Assembly: GCA_012960505.1 (NCBI GenBank)
Contig: DUBC01000033.1
Location: 62,001-126,000, forward strand
Direction of reading: 5' to 3'
Source: Verrucomicrobiales bacterium
Lineage (GTDB): Bacteria > Verrucomicrobiota > Verrucomicrobiia > Verrucomicrobiales > DEV007
DNA: 64,000 nucleotides
Below are positions 37,101-46,287 of the stretch, piece by piece. The notes beneath the pieces were generated by a model, which had not been told where the DNA came from, made no database searches, and saw only the letters and a program-made list of their open reading frames with translations. The position numbers were made by a program, and so were the translations under genes. Positions within the stretch are counted from its first letter, which is position 1; each line of letters starts with the position of its first letter.

Positions 37101-40100
37101 TTTCTTGTACGGACCTGTATCCTAAGGAATTTAGGCATCTCTTTTTTGATCTTGTTTATTGATCTCATTGTGATTGATGAGAACTCATTCAGACCAGGGT
37201 GTGCTATAGAATTAGCTTCATAAAGATTGTCAACCTCTGTCCAATTCTTCAGGTTTTCCGAGGACTGGATTTTGAATACAAGGTCATCAGCGGAAAGTCT
37301 TTTGTAATAATGGATCTGGAGAAAATTATCTTTAATCTCAAAATGAATGTTGCTGCTTGTCCCAAAAGCATACTCCATTAAATCTTCTCCCTCAAAAGAG
37401 GTAGCATCTGATGAGCCCGGGTTCCCATTATTCTGAACACTTGGTCTCCAACTGGAAGGAAGCCCAGGGTTGAGTCTATGCTTAGGTGCTATCCTTACGA
37501 GGCTTGGTCCGTTTCCATCAGGAGTTTCGGGCCATGGTGATTTATCGTTATATCTGAAGCTTTCAATGATGTTTTCATTGGCATCAAGTAATGTGATGTT
37601 TTCTCCGCCATTATCTAATTGGCCAGTGTACTCTCCTGGCCTCAGAACTTTTCGTGCCATTGGCTCGAGCGTTGCATTGTCTTCAAAAGTGTATTGGATC
37701 CCCGCAGAGAAACTCACACCGGTTAGTTGTATTGTTTGATCGGATATGTTCATTAGTTCGATGAATTCATTTTCCTCGGACTGTCCGCTCGGATTGTAGT
37801 GAATCTCGGAAATGACAAGATTTCCTGCCTCTGCAGGAATTCCAACAATGAATTTAGCTTGATTGAGTGCAGACCAGACACCGTCTTCAAGGATCCTTGC
37901 TTTAACGGCTCCGCTCTTGGATAAGGTTACAGAGGAATTATATCTAATGGCTGAAGGGGAGAGTCCATTTGAAGATTTTGTTCCATAGGAGAGTTGCGGA
38001 ACGATAAGAAAGTCACTGCCTCTACGTGATGAGTTCATTGCCTGAATGGCGAGGATGTTTTTACCAACTTTAAGCTTTGATGTCGCGTTTGATATATCAA
38101 CTGATTCAAATTCAATAGCCAAGGAGTCGAGGTGAGACTGGGTAGCTATTGAATTCCAGATCAGCGTTTCGGGGTTGTTTTTTCCGGCGACAAATTCTCC
38201 GTTGATGAAGGCAGCGTATCCGTCATCATATTTCATGTTCAGTTCAAGTGAAAAGATTTTGTTGAGGGCTTCCTGATTGGGAATATTAAATGGAACACGG
38301 ATCATGCAGGAAGCATTGGCTCCCAGCATGGAAGAGAGGGGGAAGTTAATTAGAGGCTGATAGTTACCGGCAATTTTTTCAAAACCGATGCCTGTCTGGC
38401 CGCTCTGCCATTGTGAATCATTAAAATTAACATTCGTCCAATCCAGATCCAGTCCGCCATCTTCTGATTGAACAAGAACCAGAGCGGAGGTCTTTTCAGG
38501 AACTAGAAAATTTTCTTCAGGTTCGGTATCCGAGATGCGTGGATCTGATTCATCTAACGTATAGTAGATAGTGCCGCCAGCGTTCGGATTATCCATATCT
38601 AATGAAAATCCAGAAGAAACCTGGCCTCCGTGCTGAGAAAAATCAGGCGATTCAGTTTTAGGATACAGACCACGGGCCCGCAATTGGGATAAGACGACTT
38701 TAGTTCTTCCCGGAAAGTATGTGTTTAATATCCATTGTTGATCTTTCAAATAATGTTCATCTCTCGTGTACAAATCGAATTGTGATGAATTCCATCTCCC
38801 GGCATCGACGTCACGTCTATAGTCACCCCAACGGGCAGATTCAGCGATGATTGGCAAGTCCATCTCATTGGATCTTCGTAACCATATTGTTTTTGTCCCA
38901 TCGGGGCTGAGGGGACCACCATTGTACATGTGCTTTCTAATGCGATCTGCAAATTTTAACTGGTACCATGCATTTTTTTTAAGATTTTGATGTATTCCTG
39001 AAGGCCGTTGATTGCCGCTTTTATTGGTTACGTCAGTGTTTAAAGCATTACTTATCGAAGCAGGACTATTAATTACCCCAGCACCGTTTGGGGAAAGGGC
39101 AAATTCGCTGTCCCATGGAAAGAAATGAAAAGGCTCACCCCCAGGGCCGTTCCCTGCTGCTCTCCAGTTATGACCGTCCCAGTCCCGATTTCCTATGTAA
39201 AAGTTAAGTAGCATATAATCGATTAATGAATCGATATGAAGATGCTCACTGAGTTCTTTATATTTTTTTGCTGATGAGATGTTATTTGAGCTCATAGCAG
39301 CCATTCTGTTATAAGCTGCGGTAGTTCCATTGGTGGCCGAATTTGAATTAATTGCATCGTAAGGTTTTGATGAGGTTCCGAAATAAGCCTTCATATAATC
39401 CGCATCGGGTCTCTCATGTAGATGATAGATTCCCCAGTAAAGGCCATTGATATATAGATGAGTCCAGCGGCCGTGAATTCCTATGTTTCCCATGGCCAGA
39501 AAAAGGTCATTAGCAAACTGATCCCGATTGTACTGAGCATGTTTTGATTGGTAATAGTGTCTGTGAGTCCATCCAAAATTAAATCCTCCACGGAGTTGTA
39601 GATAATCAAATTCTTCTACGGCAGAGCTTCCATAAGGAGAACCGTTAAAAAGTGAATATTTTAATTTTGCATTTCCATATTCTTTACGGAACCGAAGACT
39701 GAAACTGTGCTTTGGAATGTCTTGATTTCGACTGCTTCCACCCTGAATTCGCATGCCCGAGTTGATTTGAAATTTATCTTCATTTTCATCATTTGGTATA
39801 AATTCTACTGAAACAGATCTTTCCCAACTGTCTCCCTGGCTTTTCGGGTTTTGATAAAGTCCTTTCGATCCATAGAAGTCCTCCTGTTTGATGGCGATAG
39901 AAAGACTAGGAAATGCTTGAAGTGCAGGGATGATCTTATTCGAATAATTAGGATTATTAACAATTTCCGGATCCATTTCATAGTCGGCTGGCTTTCCTGC
40001 CCATGATCTTGGAAGTCCCGGACCAACGTTAGGCTGCTTTAATGTGTTTTCATGAAAGATATATGAGTGGGTATCGACGTTGGTTGGCACAAAATTATCC

Positions 40101-40834
40101 TTATATGCAGCAGCTCTTATAAGTGTAGTGATATTTATAGATATAGGTTTGTTATAGATTTTTCCATTGGATGGATCCGGAGCACTGCCGTCCATTGTAT
40201 AGTAGATACTGGAACCTTCAGTTTCACTGATAATAGTAAGATCAAAAGGCTCGTAATATATTCCACGATCAATACTAAACTTTATATCTTTTACAAAACC
40301 TTGAACGAGTTTTTCCTTGTTAGCTTTTCCAGGTGAGGGTTCAAGAAAATATCCGGATTTGCTATAAGATATATCTTTTGGGATGGGTGGATATTTAGGA
40401 GAAAATTGCTGTACTATTTCTTCACCGTCAGGGTCAATCAGTGCCAGATATTCACCTTCACTTTTTAATGAGAAATTTGTGTAAGGATTCCCCTGAGAGT
40501 CAGTGTGATTTGGGTCTTCTTGGCCAGTAGCAAATACTATTAAGTATCCATTGGGGCTGATAATTGTCTGATCAGGAAAAATCCATTTTCGCAAATTGGA
40601 TTGATCGTCAGTTAAGAAATAGCCGGTCAGATTGAAATTAATCGGGTTCGGATTTTTTATTTCAATCCAATCTGAATAATTGCCATGGCCGTCCTCTAAT
40701 GTGCTCTCATTATCAGCCATGATTTCTGAAATGATTACGTTCTCTGCTTTGACTAAATTGAATGAAGAAATGAGCAGAATTGTAACCTGTAAGATTGATC
40801 TTATGATCTGCATGAGTGAGGGCAATCTATGCAC
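37097..40834 (-). CDS. Large secreted CotH-kinase protein with lamin-tail and chitobiase-type domains
   Basis: This is a 1245-residue exported protein. The signal peptide is near residues 8-30, with ATG 40813 as an alternative start. Domains in order: a lamin-tail domain (about 32-150; VIISEIMADNESTLEDGHGN), a chitobiase/hexosaminidase C-terminal-like domain (about 190-265; GSSIYYTMDGSAPDPSNG), a CotH kinase domain (about 310-680; RIQGGSSRNQDIPKHSF, DWDGHNW and FHFFPWDSEFA), a second CHB_HEX-like segment (GGTIYYTLDESDPR, about 755), a jelly-roll-like stretch, and a second lamin-tail domain (about 1000-1110; LVISEIHYNPSGQSEENEF). CotH proteins phosphorylate proteins in spores; in PVC bacteria these giants are common and of unknown target. 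Confidence 0.88.
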   Translation of the reverse strand: MHRLPSLMQIIRSILQVTILLISSFNLVKAENVIISEIMADNESTLEDGHGNYSDWIEIKNPNPINFNLTGYFLTDDQSNLRKWIFPDQTIISPNGYLIVFATGQEDPNHTDSQGNPYTNFSLKSEGEYLALIDPDGEEIVQQFSPKYPPIPKDISYSKSGYFLEPSPGKANKEKLVQGFVKDIKFSIDRGIYYEPFDLTIISETEGSSIYYTMDGSAPDPSNGKIYNKPISINITTLIRAAAYKDNFVPTNVDTHSYIFHENTLKQPNVGPGLPRSWAGKPADYEMDPEIVNNPNYSNKIIPALQAFPSLSIAIKQEDFYGSKGLYQNPKSQGDSWERSVSVEFIPNDENEDKFQINSGMRIQGGSSRNQDIPKHSFSLRFRKEYGNAKLKYSLFNGSPYGSSAVEEFDYLQLRGGFNFGWTHRHYYQSKHAQYNRDQFANDLFLAMGNIGIHGRWTHLYINGLYWGIYHLHERPDADYMKAYFGTSSKPYDAINSNSATNGTTAAYNRMAAMSSNNISSAKKYKELSEHLHIDSLIDYMLLNFYIGNRDWDGHNWRAAGNGPGGEPFHFFPWDSEFALSPNGAGVINSPASISNALNTDVTNKSGNQRPSGIHQNLKKNAWYQLKFADRIRKHMYNGGPLSPDGTKTIWLRRSNEMDLPIIAESARWGDYRRDVDAGRWNSSQFDLYTRDEHYLKDQQWILNTYFPGRTKVVLSQLRARGLYPKTESPDFSQHGGQVSSGFSLDMDNPNAGGTIYYTLDESDPRISDTEPEENFLVPEKTSALVLVQSEDGGLDLDWTNVNFNDSQWQSGQTGIGFEKIAGNYQPLINFPLSSMLGANASCMIRVPFNIPNQEALNKIFSLELNMKYDDGYAAFINGEFVAGKNNPETLIWNSIATQSHLDSLAIEFESVDISNATSKLKVGKNILAIQAMNSSRRGSDFLIVPQLSYGTKSSNGLSPSAIRYNSSVTLSKSGAVKARILEDGVWSALNQAKFIVGIPAEAGNLVISEIHYNPSGQSEENEFIELMNISDQTIQLTGVSFSAGIQYTFEDNATLEPMARKVLRPGEYTGQLDNGGENITLLDANENIIESFRYNDKSPWPETPDGNGPSLVRIAPKHRLNPGLPSSWRPSVQNNGNPGSSDATSFEGEDLMEYAFGTSSNIHFEIKDNFLQIHYYKRLSADDLVFKIQSSENLKNWTEVDNLYEANSIAHPGLNEFSSITMRSINKIKKEMPKFLRIQVRTRN

Positions 40835-40926
40835 GTATTATGGTACTTTATTTTTGTGATGAGCGCACGGCAAATTCATTTTTAAATGCCAGCTAAGTGC
40901 TGGATTTTGATCTAGAGATAATTGAT

Positions 40927-41478
40927 CTACTGGGCTAAATCCCAGTCCACTTCTGTTTTTTGAATGTTACCAAATTTGTCATCATATTGGATATAACCAT
41001 TCTTTGCTCCGAATTCATGCACTAGTTTTGTAACCTTAACATCGTAACAGCAATATTCTGCCACTTCCCTATACTTGCCTTCCCGCCACCATCTTATGGC
41101 ATCTAGGCCTTGGGCTGTCTTACCGGTTCCGAGCGTAGCTGAGGCGACAGATTCAAGTTTAATTTTGTGGCCTATTTTTTCCTCAATACTGACCATCAGA
41201 TCCAGACTGATGCACTGATCATTTAATGAGAATGGATGATATCCTTCTAGGACGGAGTAATCGAAATTTATATGGTTGTACCCTATGACCAGATCAGCTC
41301 CAGCTAATTGCTTTATTAGTTCTTCGATCTTCTTTTCCGGGTAAGCGATGTATTCATTGGTTTTTGTGCTGTAAGTAACACCGACTGACATTCTCATGTC
41401 TCCTTTATTATTCCAGCCACCTACATCATTAGCGGAACGAATCGTTTCAAGATCAAAGTAGACGTAGTTCTTAGGCAT
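40927..41478 (-). CDS. DEDDy-type 3'-5' exonuclease / RNase H-like protein
   Basis: This is a 183-residue cytoplasmic protein made of an RNase H-like exonuclease fold only. The acidic site is visible as Asp9-x-Glu11 (YFDLETI), Asp73 (NHINFDYSVL) and the Tyr142-x-x-x-Asp146 pair (EYCCYDVKVT), which defines the DEDDy subgroup, as in YprB-like proteins. Substrate, DNA or RNA, is unknown. It is downstream of the RDD protein gene by 14 nt on the same strand, so both are probably transcribed together. Confidence 0.83.
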   Translation of the reverse strand: MPKNYVYFDLETIRSANDVGGWNNKGDMRMSVGVTYSTKTNEYIAYPEKKIEELIKQLAGADLVIGYNHINFDYSVLEGYHPFSLNDQCISLDLMVSIEEKIGHKIKLESVASATLGTGKTAQGLDAIRWWREGKYREVAEYCCYDVKVTKLVHEFGAKNGYIQYDDKFGNIQKTEVDWDLAQ

Positions 41479-41492
41479 CGAATTTACAATAT

Positions 41493-42344
41493 TTAAGGGC
41501 TTGCATTGACCGGAGATTCTAGTGATGAGAAAAGCAATCCAAATATATTTTGGGTGATTAAAATCATTAAAACAGCTCCCATGATTCTAAGAACTGAAAG
41601 GTCTCCATGATTTACTTTTGTTTCTTGGGTATAGTCCCATGAAGTCGTGTTTCTTTTTGTTAGTGAGAAGTAAGAAATGATGGGGCATATAAAAACGAAA
41701 GGGAATATTATGAGACCGCATCCCCGGAAGCAGACATTAAAAGATCTAAGTAGAGCCGACTTAGGCCTAATTCTTTTTCCTTTTGCATCTGAGATTTTTG
41801 TATTGAGTATCCATTTTCCTAATGTTGTGGAAAAGCAACTCAGAATTAATGTTTCTGTGATTACCCATGAGATGCAAATAACTGAGGTTATTGTAACTAG
41901 CGTTATCATACTAGGTTGAGAGGTTTGATTTTGTTCTAAGAGATTTTGTAGAGCCTCTGGTCCCATATAAATATTTAATTTATCCTCTCCGAAATAAGCT
42001 CTAAGAAATATTAGGCCTGGAAGAATTAGGATCGGGAAATCAATGACTCTGGCCCATAGCCGTATCCAGGGTCTGGGTCCGTGCACCTTTTCGGCGCTAT
42101 ATGCCTGATCAATTGTTTCACGTTCCTTCTCCGTAACAATAATCGTTTCATGGCTTGCATCAGCCAGTGTAACTTCCATGCTTTCTCTGAAAGGATCACA
42201 ATCACGTAAAGGCTTCCATTCTTCCATTCCTCTAATCCAAGCCATGCAATCGGCATTAATTTTGCCGGATCGCAGACTTTCCCTGACTTCGTAAATGGAT
42301 AACGGTCCAATTTTTTGTCCCTTAATGTGAAGGTGGATTTCCAT
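41493..42344 (-). CDS. GYF_2 plus RDD membrane protein
   Basis: This is a 283-residue protein. The N-terminal ~55 residues match the GYF_2 domain (IKGQKIGPLSIYEVRESLRS followed by AWIRGMEEWKPL). After a charged linker, four to five TM segments form an RDD domain, beginning with RPWIRLWARVIDFPIL and including STTLGKWILNTKISDAKGKR. The combination is frequent in Verrucomicrobia and Bacteroidetes with no settled function; RDD proteins have been tied to transport. It is divergent from the first of the two repeat-domain genes, across a 176-nt AT-rich gap. Confidence 0.88.
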   Translation of the reverse strand: MEIHLHIKGQKIGPLSIYEVRESLRSGKINADCMAWIRGMEEWKPLRDCDPFRESMEVTLADASHETIIVTEKERETIDQAYSAEKVHGPRPWIRLWARVIDFPILILPGLIFLRAYFGEDKLNIYMGPEALQNLLEQNQTSQPSMITLVTITSVICISWVITETLILSCFSTTLGKWILNTKISDAKGKRIRPKSALLRSFNVCFRGCGLIIFPFVFICPIISYFSLTKRNTTSWDYTQETKVNHGDLSVLRIMGAVLMILITQNIFGLLFSSLESPVNASP

Positions 42345-42520
42345 GATATCAGTGTCCTTTTACTCCCAAATTTATTGAAATTCACTTAGAATCATTAACT
42401 GATATTTATTAATTATTACGATTAGCCGAGATATTATTTAATCAGCCCTTGCTATGGAATAATAATATTGAAATAAGAAGATAATAGGTTTAAAATCATT
42501 AACTTATATACCCCAAATTT

Positions 42521-43219
42521 ATGATTAAATATATAGCAACATTTTTATTCCTATCTAGTTTTTTGTCTAATGGGGCAGTGATATGGACAGGGAATGCTGG
42601 AACCGATATTTTTGATGGTGCTAACTATAGTGGGTTGGCCAATGGTTTTGTCCTCGGGCCTAACGTGACTGTTGAAGACGACGTTACTTACAACAATGCG
42701 ACGGTATCGATTCCACAAGTTTCTGCTCAGCAGCGTTTTCAAGTGGCCAGTGGATTCACTATGACGCTGAATGGTTCTAATTTCACCCTATCAGGAGGAA
42801 GTAACGATGGTATTGGCGGTGTTCCCGGATCAAAGCTTCCTGCTGGACCTGCAGGACCCACATTAAATATTATCAACGGGTCTTCACTCGAGGCTTTCTT
42901 TATAGTTAATGGAGTTCAGATGAATGTGGATGGGACCAGCTCTGTCACATTGGGAGGAGCAGGAAATCCGGTCAATATATCATCTATTAATTTGGACACT
43001 GGAGCGACTCTTTCATTTACCAGAGAAACCATTGCTCAGTTCAATACAGAGCACTTGTCTAAGATTACTATCAATGGTACAGCTGCGCAGGAAGGCTTAA
43101 ATTTTACTATTGATGCCTTAGGTGCTGCTGGATCCACGATAACAGCTATCCCTGAACCTTCGGTTGGGTTGTTTGGTGCGATTGGGTGTGTTGTTTTATT
43201 GTTGCGTAGACGCAGATAG
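42521..43219 (+). CDS. PEP-CTERM secreted protein with single repeat-domain unit
   Basis: This is a 232-residue exported protein. It has an N-terminal signal peptide (about 1-18) and a C-terminal PEP-CTERM sorting signal (IPEPSVGLFG, hydrophobic helix, RRRR), which is recognised by exosortase. The body (about 20-210) is one copy of a domain that begins VIWTGNAGTDIFDGANY, carries GGSNDGIGG and KLPAGPAGPTLNI in the middle, and ends EHLSKITINGTAAQEGLNFTI. It appears beta-strand rich. The same domain occurs twice in the next gene. I recognise no named family for it. The exosortase is not in the window. Confidence 0.88.
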   Translation: MIKYIATFLFLSSFLSNGAVIWTGNAGTDIFDGANYSGLANGFVLGPNVTVEDDVTYNNATVSIPQVSAQQRFQVASGFTMTLNGSNFTLSGGSNDGIGGVPGSKLPAGPAGPTLNIINGSSLEAFFIVNGVQMNVDGTSSVTLGGAGNPVNISSINLDTGATLSFTRETIAQFNTEHLSKITINGTAAQEGLNFTIDALGAAGSTITAIPEPSVGLFGAIGCVVLLLRRRR

Positions 43220-44835
43220 AACAAATGACCGATTGAGCCATGCCAAGGTTTCAATGCATGGAATTTTTAAAGGCAGTAAAAGTCTATTCATGAATAAAGA
43301 GCACTCATTGAATAAATGAAATTCTTAAATCCTATCATCACATTCATTTTCGCAATTGGGTTTTTTAAATCCTCTTTAATGGCTGAGATTGTTTGGACCG
43401 GCGCAAACGGAGCTGACATTTTCGATGAGGCGAATTGGGACTTGAGTAACTCGCCAGTGGATATTATTGATCCGAATATTTCTATTGATGATGATGTGAT
43501 CATTGCCAGTTCAATAGTTGAAATACCGCAATTGACAGGTCAGCAGCGTTTTCAGGTAGGTAGCGGATTCACGATCACGGTCGATGATTCAGAGATACGT
43601 CTTACGGGAGGAAGTAATGACGGGATTGGGGGTCCTAATGGTTCAAAGTTGCCGGCGGGACTTGAGGGTCCGATTTTGGATATAAAAAACGGTTCGTTCG
43701 TTGAAGTGTTTTTTATTGTGAATGGCGTTCAAATGAATATCGATGAGACTAGTTCAGTCATTTTTGGTGGTGGAGGAAATCCAGTCAATAGTTCGGTAAT
43801 TGATATACAAGATGGGGGTACGGTTACTTTTGAAAATGAAACGATAGATGCGTTCAATGCTGAACATCTTAGAAAGGTTTCAATTGATGGTGATCCGGCC
43901 GAAGAAGGAGTAAACATGTTAATTGAAATGCGGCAGGATGGCGTTCCGACAATCGTGGCAGCGACGGATCCCGTTATTCCTGATGATGTTATCGTATCCT
44001 TCGAATCGAGTATGGAATCTGTTCAGGTCGGCGAAACGGTGAACTTATCATGGGTCGTTGGCGAGGATACTGTTTCATTGAGCCTTGACGATGGGACCGG
44101 CCCCAAGATGGCTGATTTTGACCCAGAAGACTTGGATGGTAATCTGGATGTCACGCTAACAGAAACAACTACTTTTATCCTTAAGGGAATTAGTGAATCC
44201 GGTACTGAAGAAGAACTCATCTTGAAGGTGCTTGTTAAGACGGGACAAGTTTCTGGAATCACTTGGACCGGTGCGGATGGAACTGATATATTTGAGGAAT
44301 CTAATTGGGATCTGGCTAATTCCAATGTTGAGATTATTGATCCTAACGTCTCGATAGAAGATGATGTTTTCATTATTGATGCAATAGTTGAAATTCCGCA
44401 AGTTTCAGCTCAACAACGATTTCAAGTTGCTAGCGGTTATACAATCACTGTTGACAATTCTACGATACGCCTCACGGGAGGAAGCAATGACGGGATCGGT
44501 GGTCCTCCTGGATTTAGACTCCCTGCAGGTCCCGAAGGTCCCACGATGAATATAATTAACGGATCATCTTATGAGTCCTATTTTATTGTGAACGGTGTTC
44601 AGATGAATGTCGATGCAACTAGCTCAGCTGTATTTGGCGGTGGAGGAAACCCGGTCAATATTTCGGCAATTAATCTTGAACCTGAATCAACACTTACCTT
44701 TTTAAGGGAAACTATAGATGCGTTCAATACGGAGCACCTCAGCAAGATCACTGTTGGTGGAGCCCCAGCTGAAGAAGGGATTAATTATACGATCGAGTCA
44801 GACGGAGCCGAAGGCTGCGTAATTACCACAATTTC
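42578..44835 (+). repeat. Three diverged copies of a secreted domain across two genes
   Basis: Three homologous coding units of about 570 bases lie near 42578-43145, 43388-43950 and 44263-44835 (one in the PEP-CTERM gene, two in the next). They are similar in protein (shared FIVNGVQMN, GGSNDGIGG, QQRFQV) and partly in DNA (for example GTTCAGATGAATGT recurs in copies 1 and 3). Copy 3 looks closer to copy 1 than to copy 2 in several segments (IPQVSAQQRFQVASG in both 1 and 3), which suggests gene conversion or an order of duplication different from gene order. Boundaries are approximate. Confidence 0.75.
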
Positions 44836-45058
44836 AGATGACCCTTTAAGGATAACTAATATTATACGGGATATAGAGGGAAATATTGTCATTGAATGGA
44901 ATGGTAAACCTGGAACTTTTTACGCTGTCGATTTTTCATTTACCTTGGAAGAGGGGAGCTGGGAGGAATTAATTGACTCTGTGACTGATGAAGCGATAGA
45001 TGACACTTTTGCACCTGAGTCCAAGGTCATTTTTTATCGGATTCGCGAACAAGAGTAG
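43316..45058 (+). CDS. Secreted protein with two copies of the same repeat domain
   Basis: This is a 580-residue exported protein with a signal peptide (about 1-23). Repeat 1 (about 24-210) and repeat 2 (about 315-505) both start with a W-T-G-A-[ND]-G-x-D-I-F-[DE]-E motif and carry QQRFQV, RLTGGSNDGIGGP and FIVNGVQMN in order. Between them lies an Ig-like linker (VSFESSMESVQVGETVNLSW). The last ~70 residues (LRITNIIRDIEGNIVIEWN ending in FYRIREQE) match a C-terminal beta domain I associate with Verrucomicrobia. It lacks the PEP-CTERM tail of its upstream paralogue, 96 nt away, so the two probably localise differently. The pair looks like tandem gene duplication followed by domain duplication. 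Confidence 0.87.
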   Translation: MKFLNPIITFIFAIGFFKSSLMAEIVWTGANGADIFDEANWDLSNSPVDIIDPNISIDDDVIIASSIVEIPQLTGQQRFQVGSGFTITVDDSEIRLTGGSNDGIGGPNGSKLPAGLEGPILDIKNGSFVEVFFIVNGVQMNIDETSSVIFGGGGNPVNSSVIDIQDGGTVTFENETIDAFNAEHLRKVSIDGDPAEEGVNMLIEMRQDGVPTIVAATDPVIPDDVIVSFESSMESVQVGETVNLSWVVGEDTVSLSLDDGTGPKMADFDPEDLDGNLDVTLTETTTFILKGISESGTEEELILKVLVKTGQVSGITWTGADGTDIFEESNWDLANSNVEIIDPNVSIEDDVFIIDAIVEIPQVSAQQRFQVASGYTITVDNSTIRLTGGSNDGIGGPPGFRLPAGPEGPTMNIINGSSYESYFIVNGVQMNVDATSSAVFGGGGNPVNISAINLEPESTLTFLRETIDAFNTEHLSKITVGGAPAEEGINYTIESDGAEGCVITTISDDPLRITNIIRDIEGNIVIEWNGKPGTFYAVDFSFTLEEGSWEELIDSVTDEAIDDTFAPESKVIFYRIREQE

Positions 45059-45129
45059 GTTCGGTGGGGTTAAATCAGTTCATTTAGTCTCAAAAAGAAA
45101 AAAACTTTTGCAAAATAAGCACCGTTCGG

Positions 45130-45152
45130 TTATTGAGAACTATTCTCAATAA
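45130..45152. promoter_or_regulatory. Putative Fur box upstream of the Fe3+ ABC operon
   Basis: This is a perfect inverted repeat with 10-bp arms (TTATTGAGAA and its complement TTCTCAATAA) around CTA. It lies 32 nt before the GTG start of the iron-binding protein gene. The core TGAGAA/TTCTCA resembles known Fur operators of the TGAGAATNATTCTCA kind. A weak -35-like TTGCAA at 45108-45113 with 17-nt spacing to TATTGA would place the box over the -10 region, as expected for repression by iron-loaded Fur. The promoter elements are inference. Confidence 0.7.
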
Positions 45153-45184
45153 ATACGATTCAAACCACCTCTCTCATAAAATCA

Positions 45185-46210
45185 GTGCGCCAATATTTCA
45201 TTCTTATAACAAAGGTTACTTTTTGCTTATTAGTTTTCCAATCGGGTATAGCTAAAGCGGCCGAGGTAAATGTGTATTCGCATCGCCATTATGAAGCTGA
45301 TGATGCGTTGTATGCCAAGTTTACCAAGGAGACTGGAATTAAGGTAAATATTGTTAAGGCTTCAGCCGATGCACTGATAGAACGTATTAAGGCTGAAGGG
45401 AAAGACTCGCCTGCTGATATTTTAATTACGGCAGATGCGGGCCGATTAGTGAGAGCTCAATCAGCTGGCATATTACAGGAGGCTAAAAGTAAGATTCTTG
45501 ATAAGCAGGTCCCTGCAAATATGCGTGATGATTCGTACCATTGGTATGGCTTTACGGTTCGTGCTCGCGTCTTGATTTATTCCAAGGAGAGAATTAAACC
45601 GTCAGAATTGGATACTTACGAGGATTTGGCGGACCCTAAATGGAAGGGCCGTCTCCTTGCTCGGTCTTCTTCAAATATTTATAACCAGTCACTGCTTGCT
45701 TCAATAATTGCAAACAACGGAAAATCCGAAGCAATAAAATGGGCGTCTGCTGTTAGAAAGAACATGGCGAGACCACCAGAAGGAAGTGACCGTGATCAGA
45801 TGAGAGCAGTGGCGGCAGGCATAGGTGATGTTGCTATTGCTAATACTTATTATGTAGGATTATTGGTAAATTCATCAAGTCCAAAGGATAGGGAAGTCGC
45901 GTCAAAGGTTGGCGTTTATTTCCCTAATCAAAAAGGTAGAGGGGCGCATATTAATGTGAGTGGTGGAGGTCTTGTGAAGTGGTCAAAGAATAAGTCTAAT
46001 GCTATAAAGCTTCTTGAGTTTTTAACTGGTCCAGCAGCTCAGGAGAAATTTCCTGTGACGACCTATGAATTCCCTCTTCAGATCTCCTCAACTGACTCGA
46101 CTTTGTTAAAATCGTGGGGTGAATTCAAAGCTGATACCTTATCTCTTTCCAAGCTTGGAGAATTGAATTCTGAGGCAGTAAAGGCTTTTGCATTGGCGAA
46201 CTGGAAGTAG
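45185..46210 (+). CDS. fbpA: Fe3+ ABC transporter substrate-binding protein (FbpA/FutA type)
   Basis: This is a 341-residue periplasmic protein with a GTG start and a signal peptide (about 1-25, ending GIAKAAEV). It begins the mature part with VNVYSHRHYEADD, typical of FutA/FbpA proteins. The iron-coordinating tyrosine pair Tyr222-Tyr223 lies in ANTYYVGLL, and Tyr31 in VNVYSHR is a likely third ligand. It binds ferric iron and delivers it to the permease that follows 77 nt downstream. Iron-dependent repression is supported by the palindrome just upstream. Confidence 0.93.
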   Translation: MRQYFILITKVTFCLLVFQSGIAKAAEVNVYSHRHYEADDALYAKFTKETGIKVNIVKASADALIERIKAEGKDSPADILITADAGRLVRAQSAGILQEAKSKILDKQVPANMRDDSYHWYGFTVRARVLIYSKERIKPSELDTYEDLADPKWKGRLLARSSSNIYNQSLLASIIANNGKSEAIKWASAVRKNMARPPEGSDRDQMRAVAAGIGDVAIANTYYVGLLVNSSSPKDREVASKVGVYFPNQKGRGAHINVSGGGLVKWSKNKSNAIKLLEFLTGPAAQEKFPVTTYEFPLQISSTDSTLLKSWGEFKADTLSLSKLGELNSEAVKAFALANWK

Positions 46211-46287
46211 TTTTTCGCGTAATCCGTTCCTTTTATTATTAGTGCATTGCTCTATACCATTTAATAGTAGAGTCTTGTTGGGCGACT

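Noticed and set aside
42578..44835. Repeated segments as a mobile element or CRISPR
   Set aside because: The repeats are long coding units in frame within secreted proteins, with no transposase, inverted ends or spacer structure.
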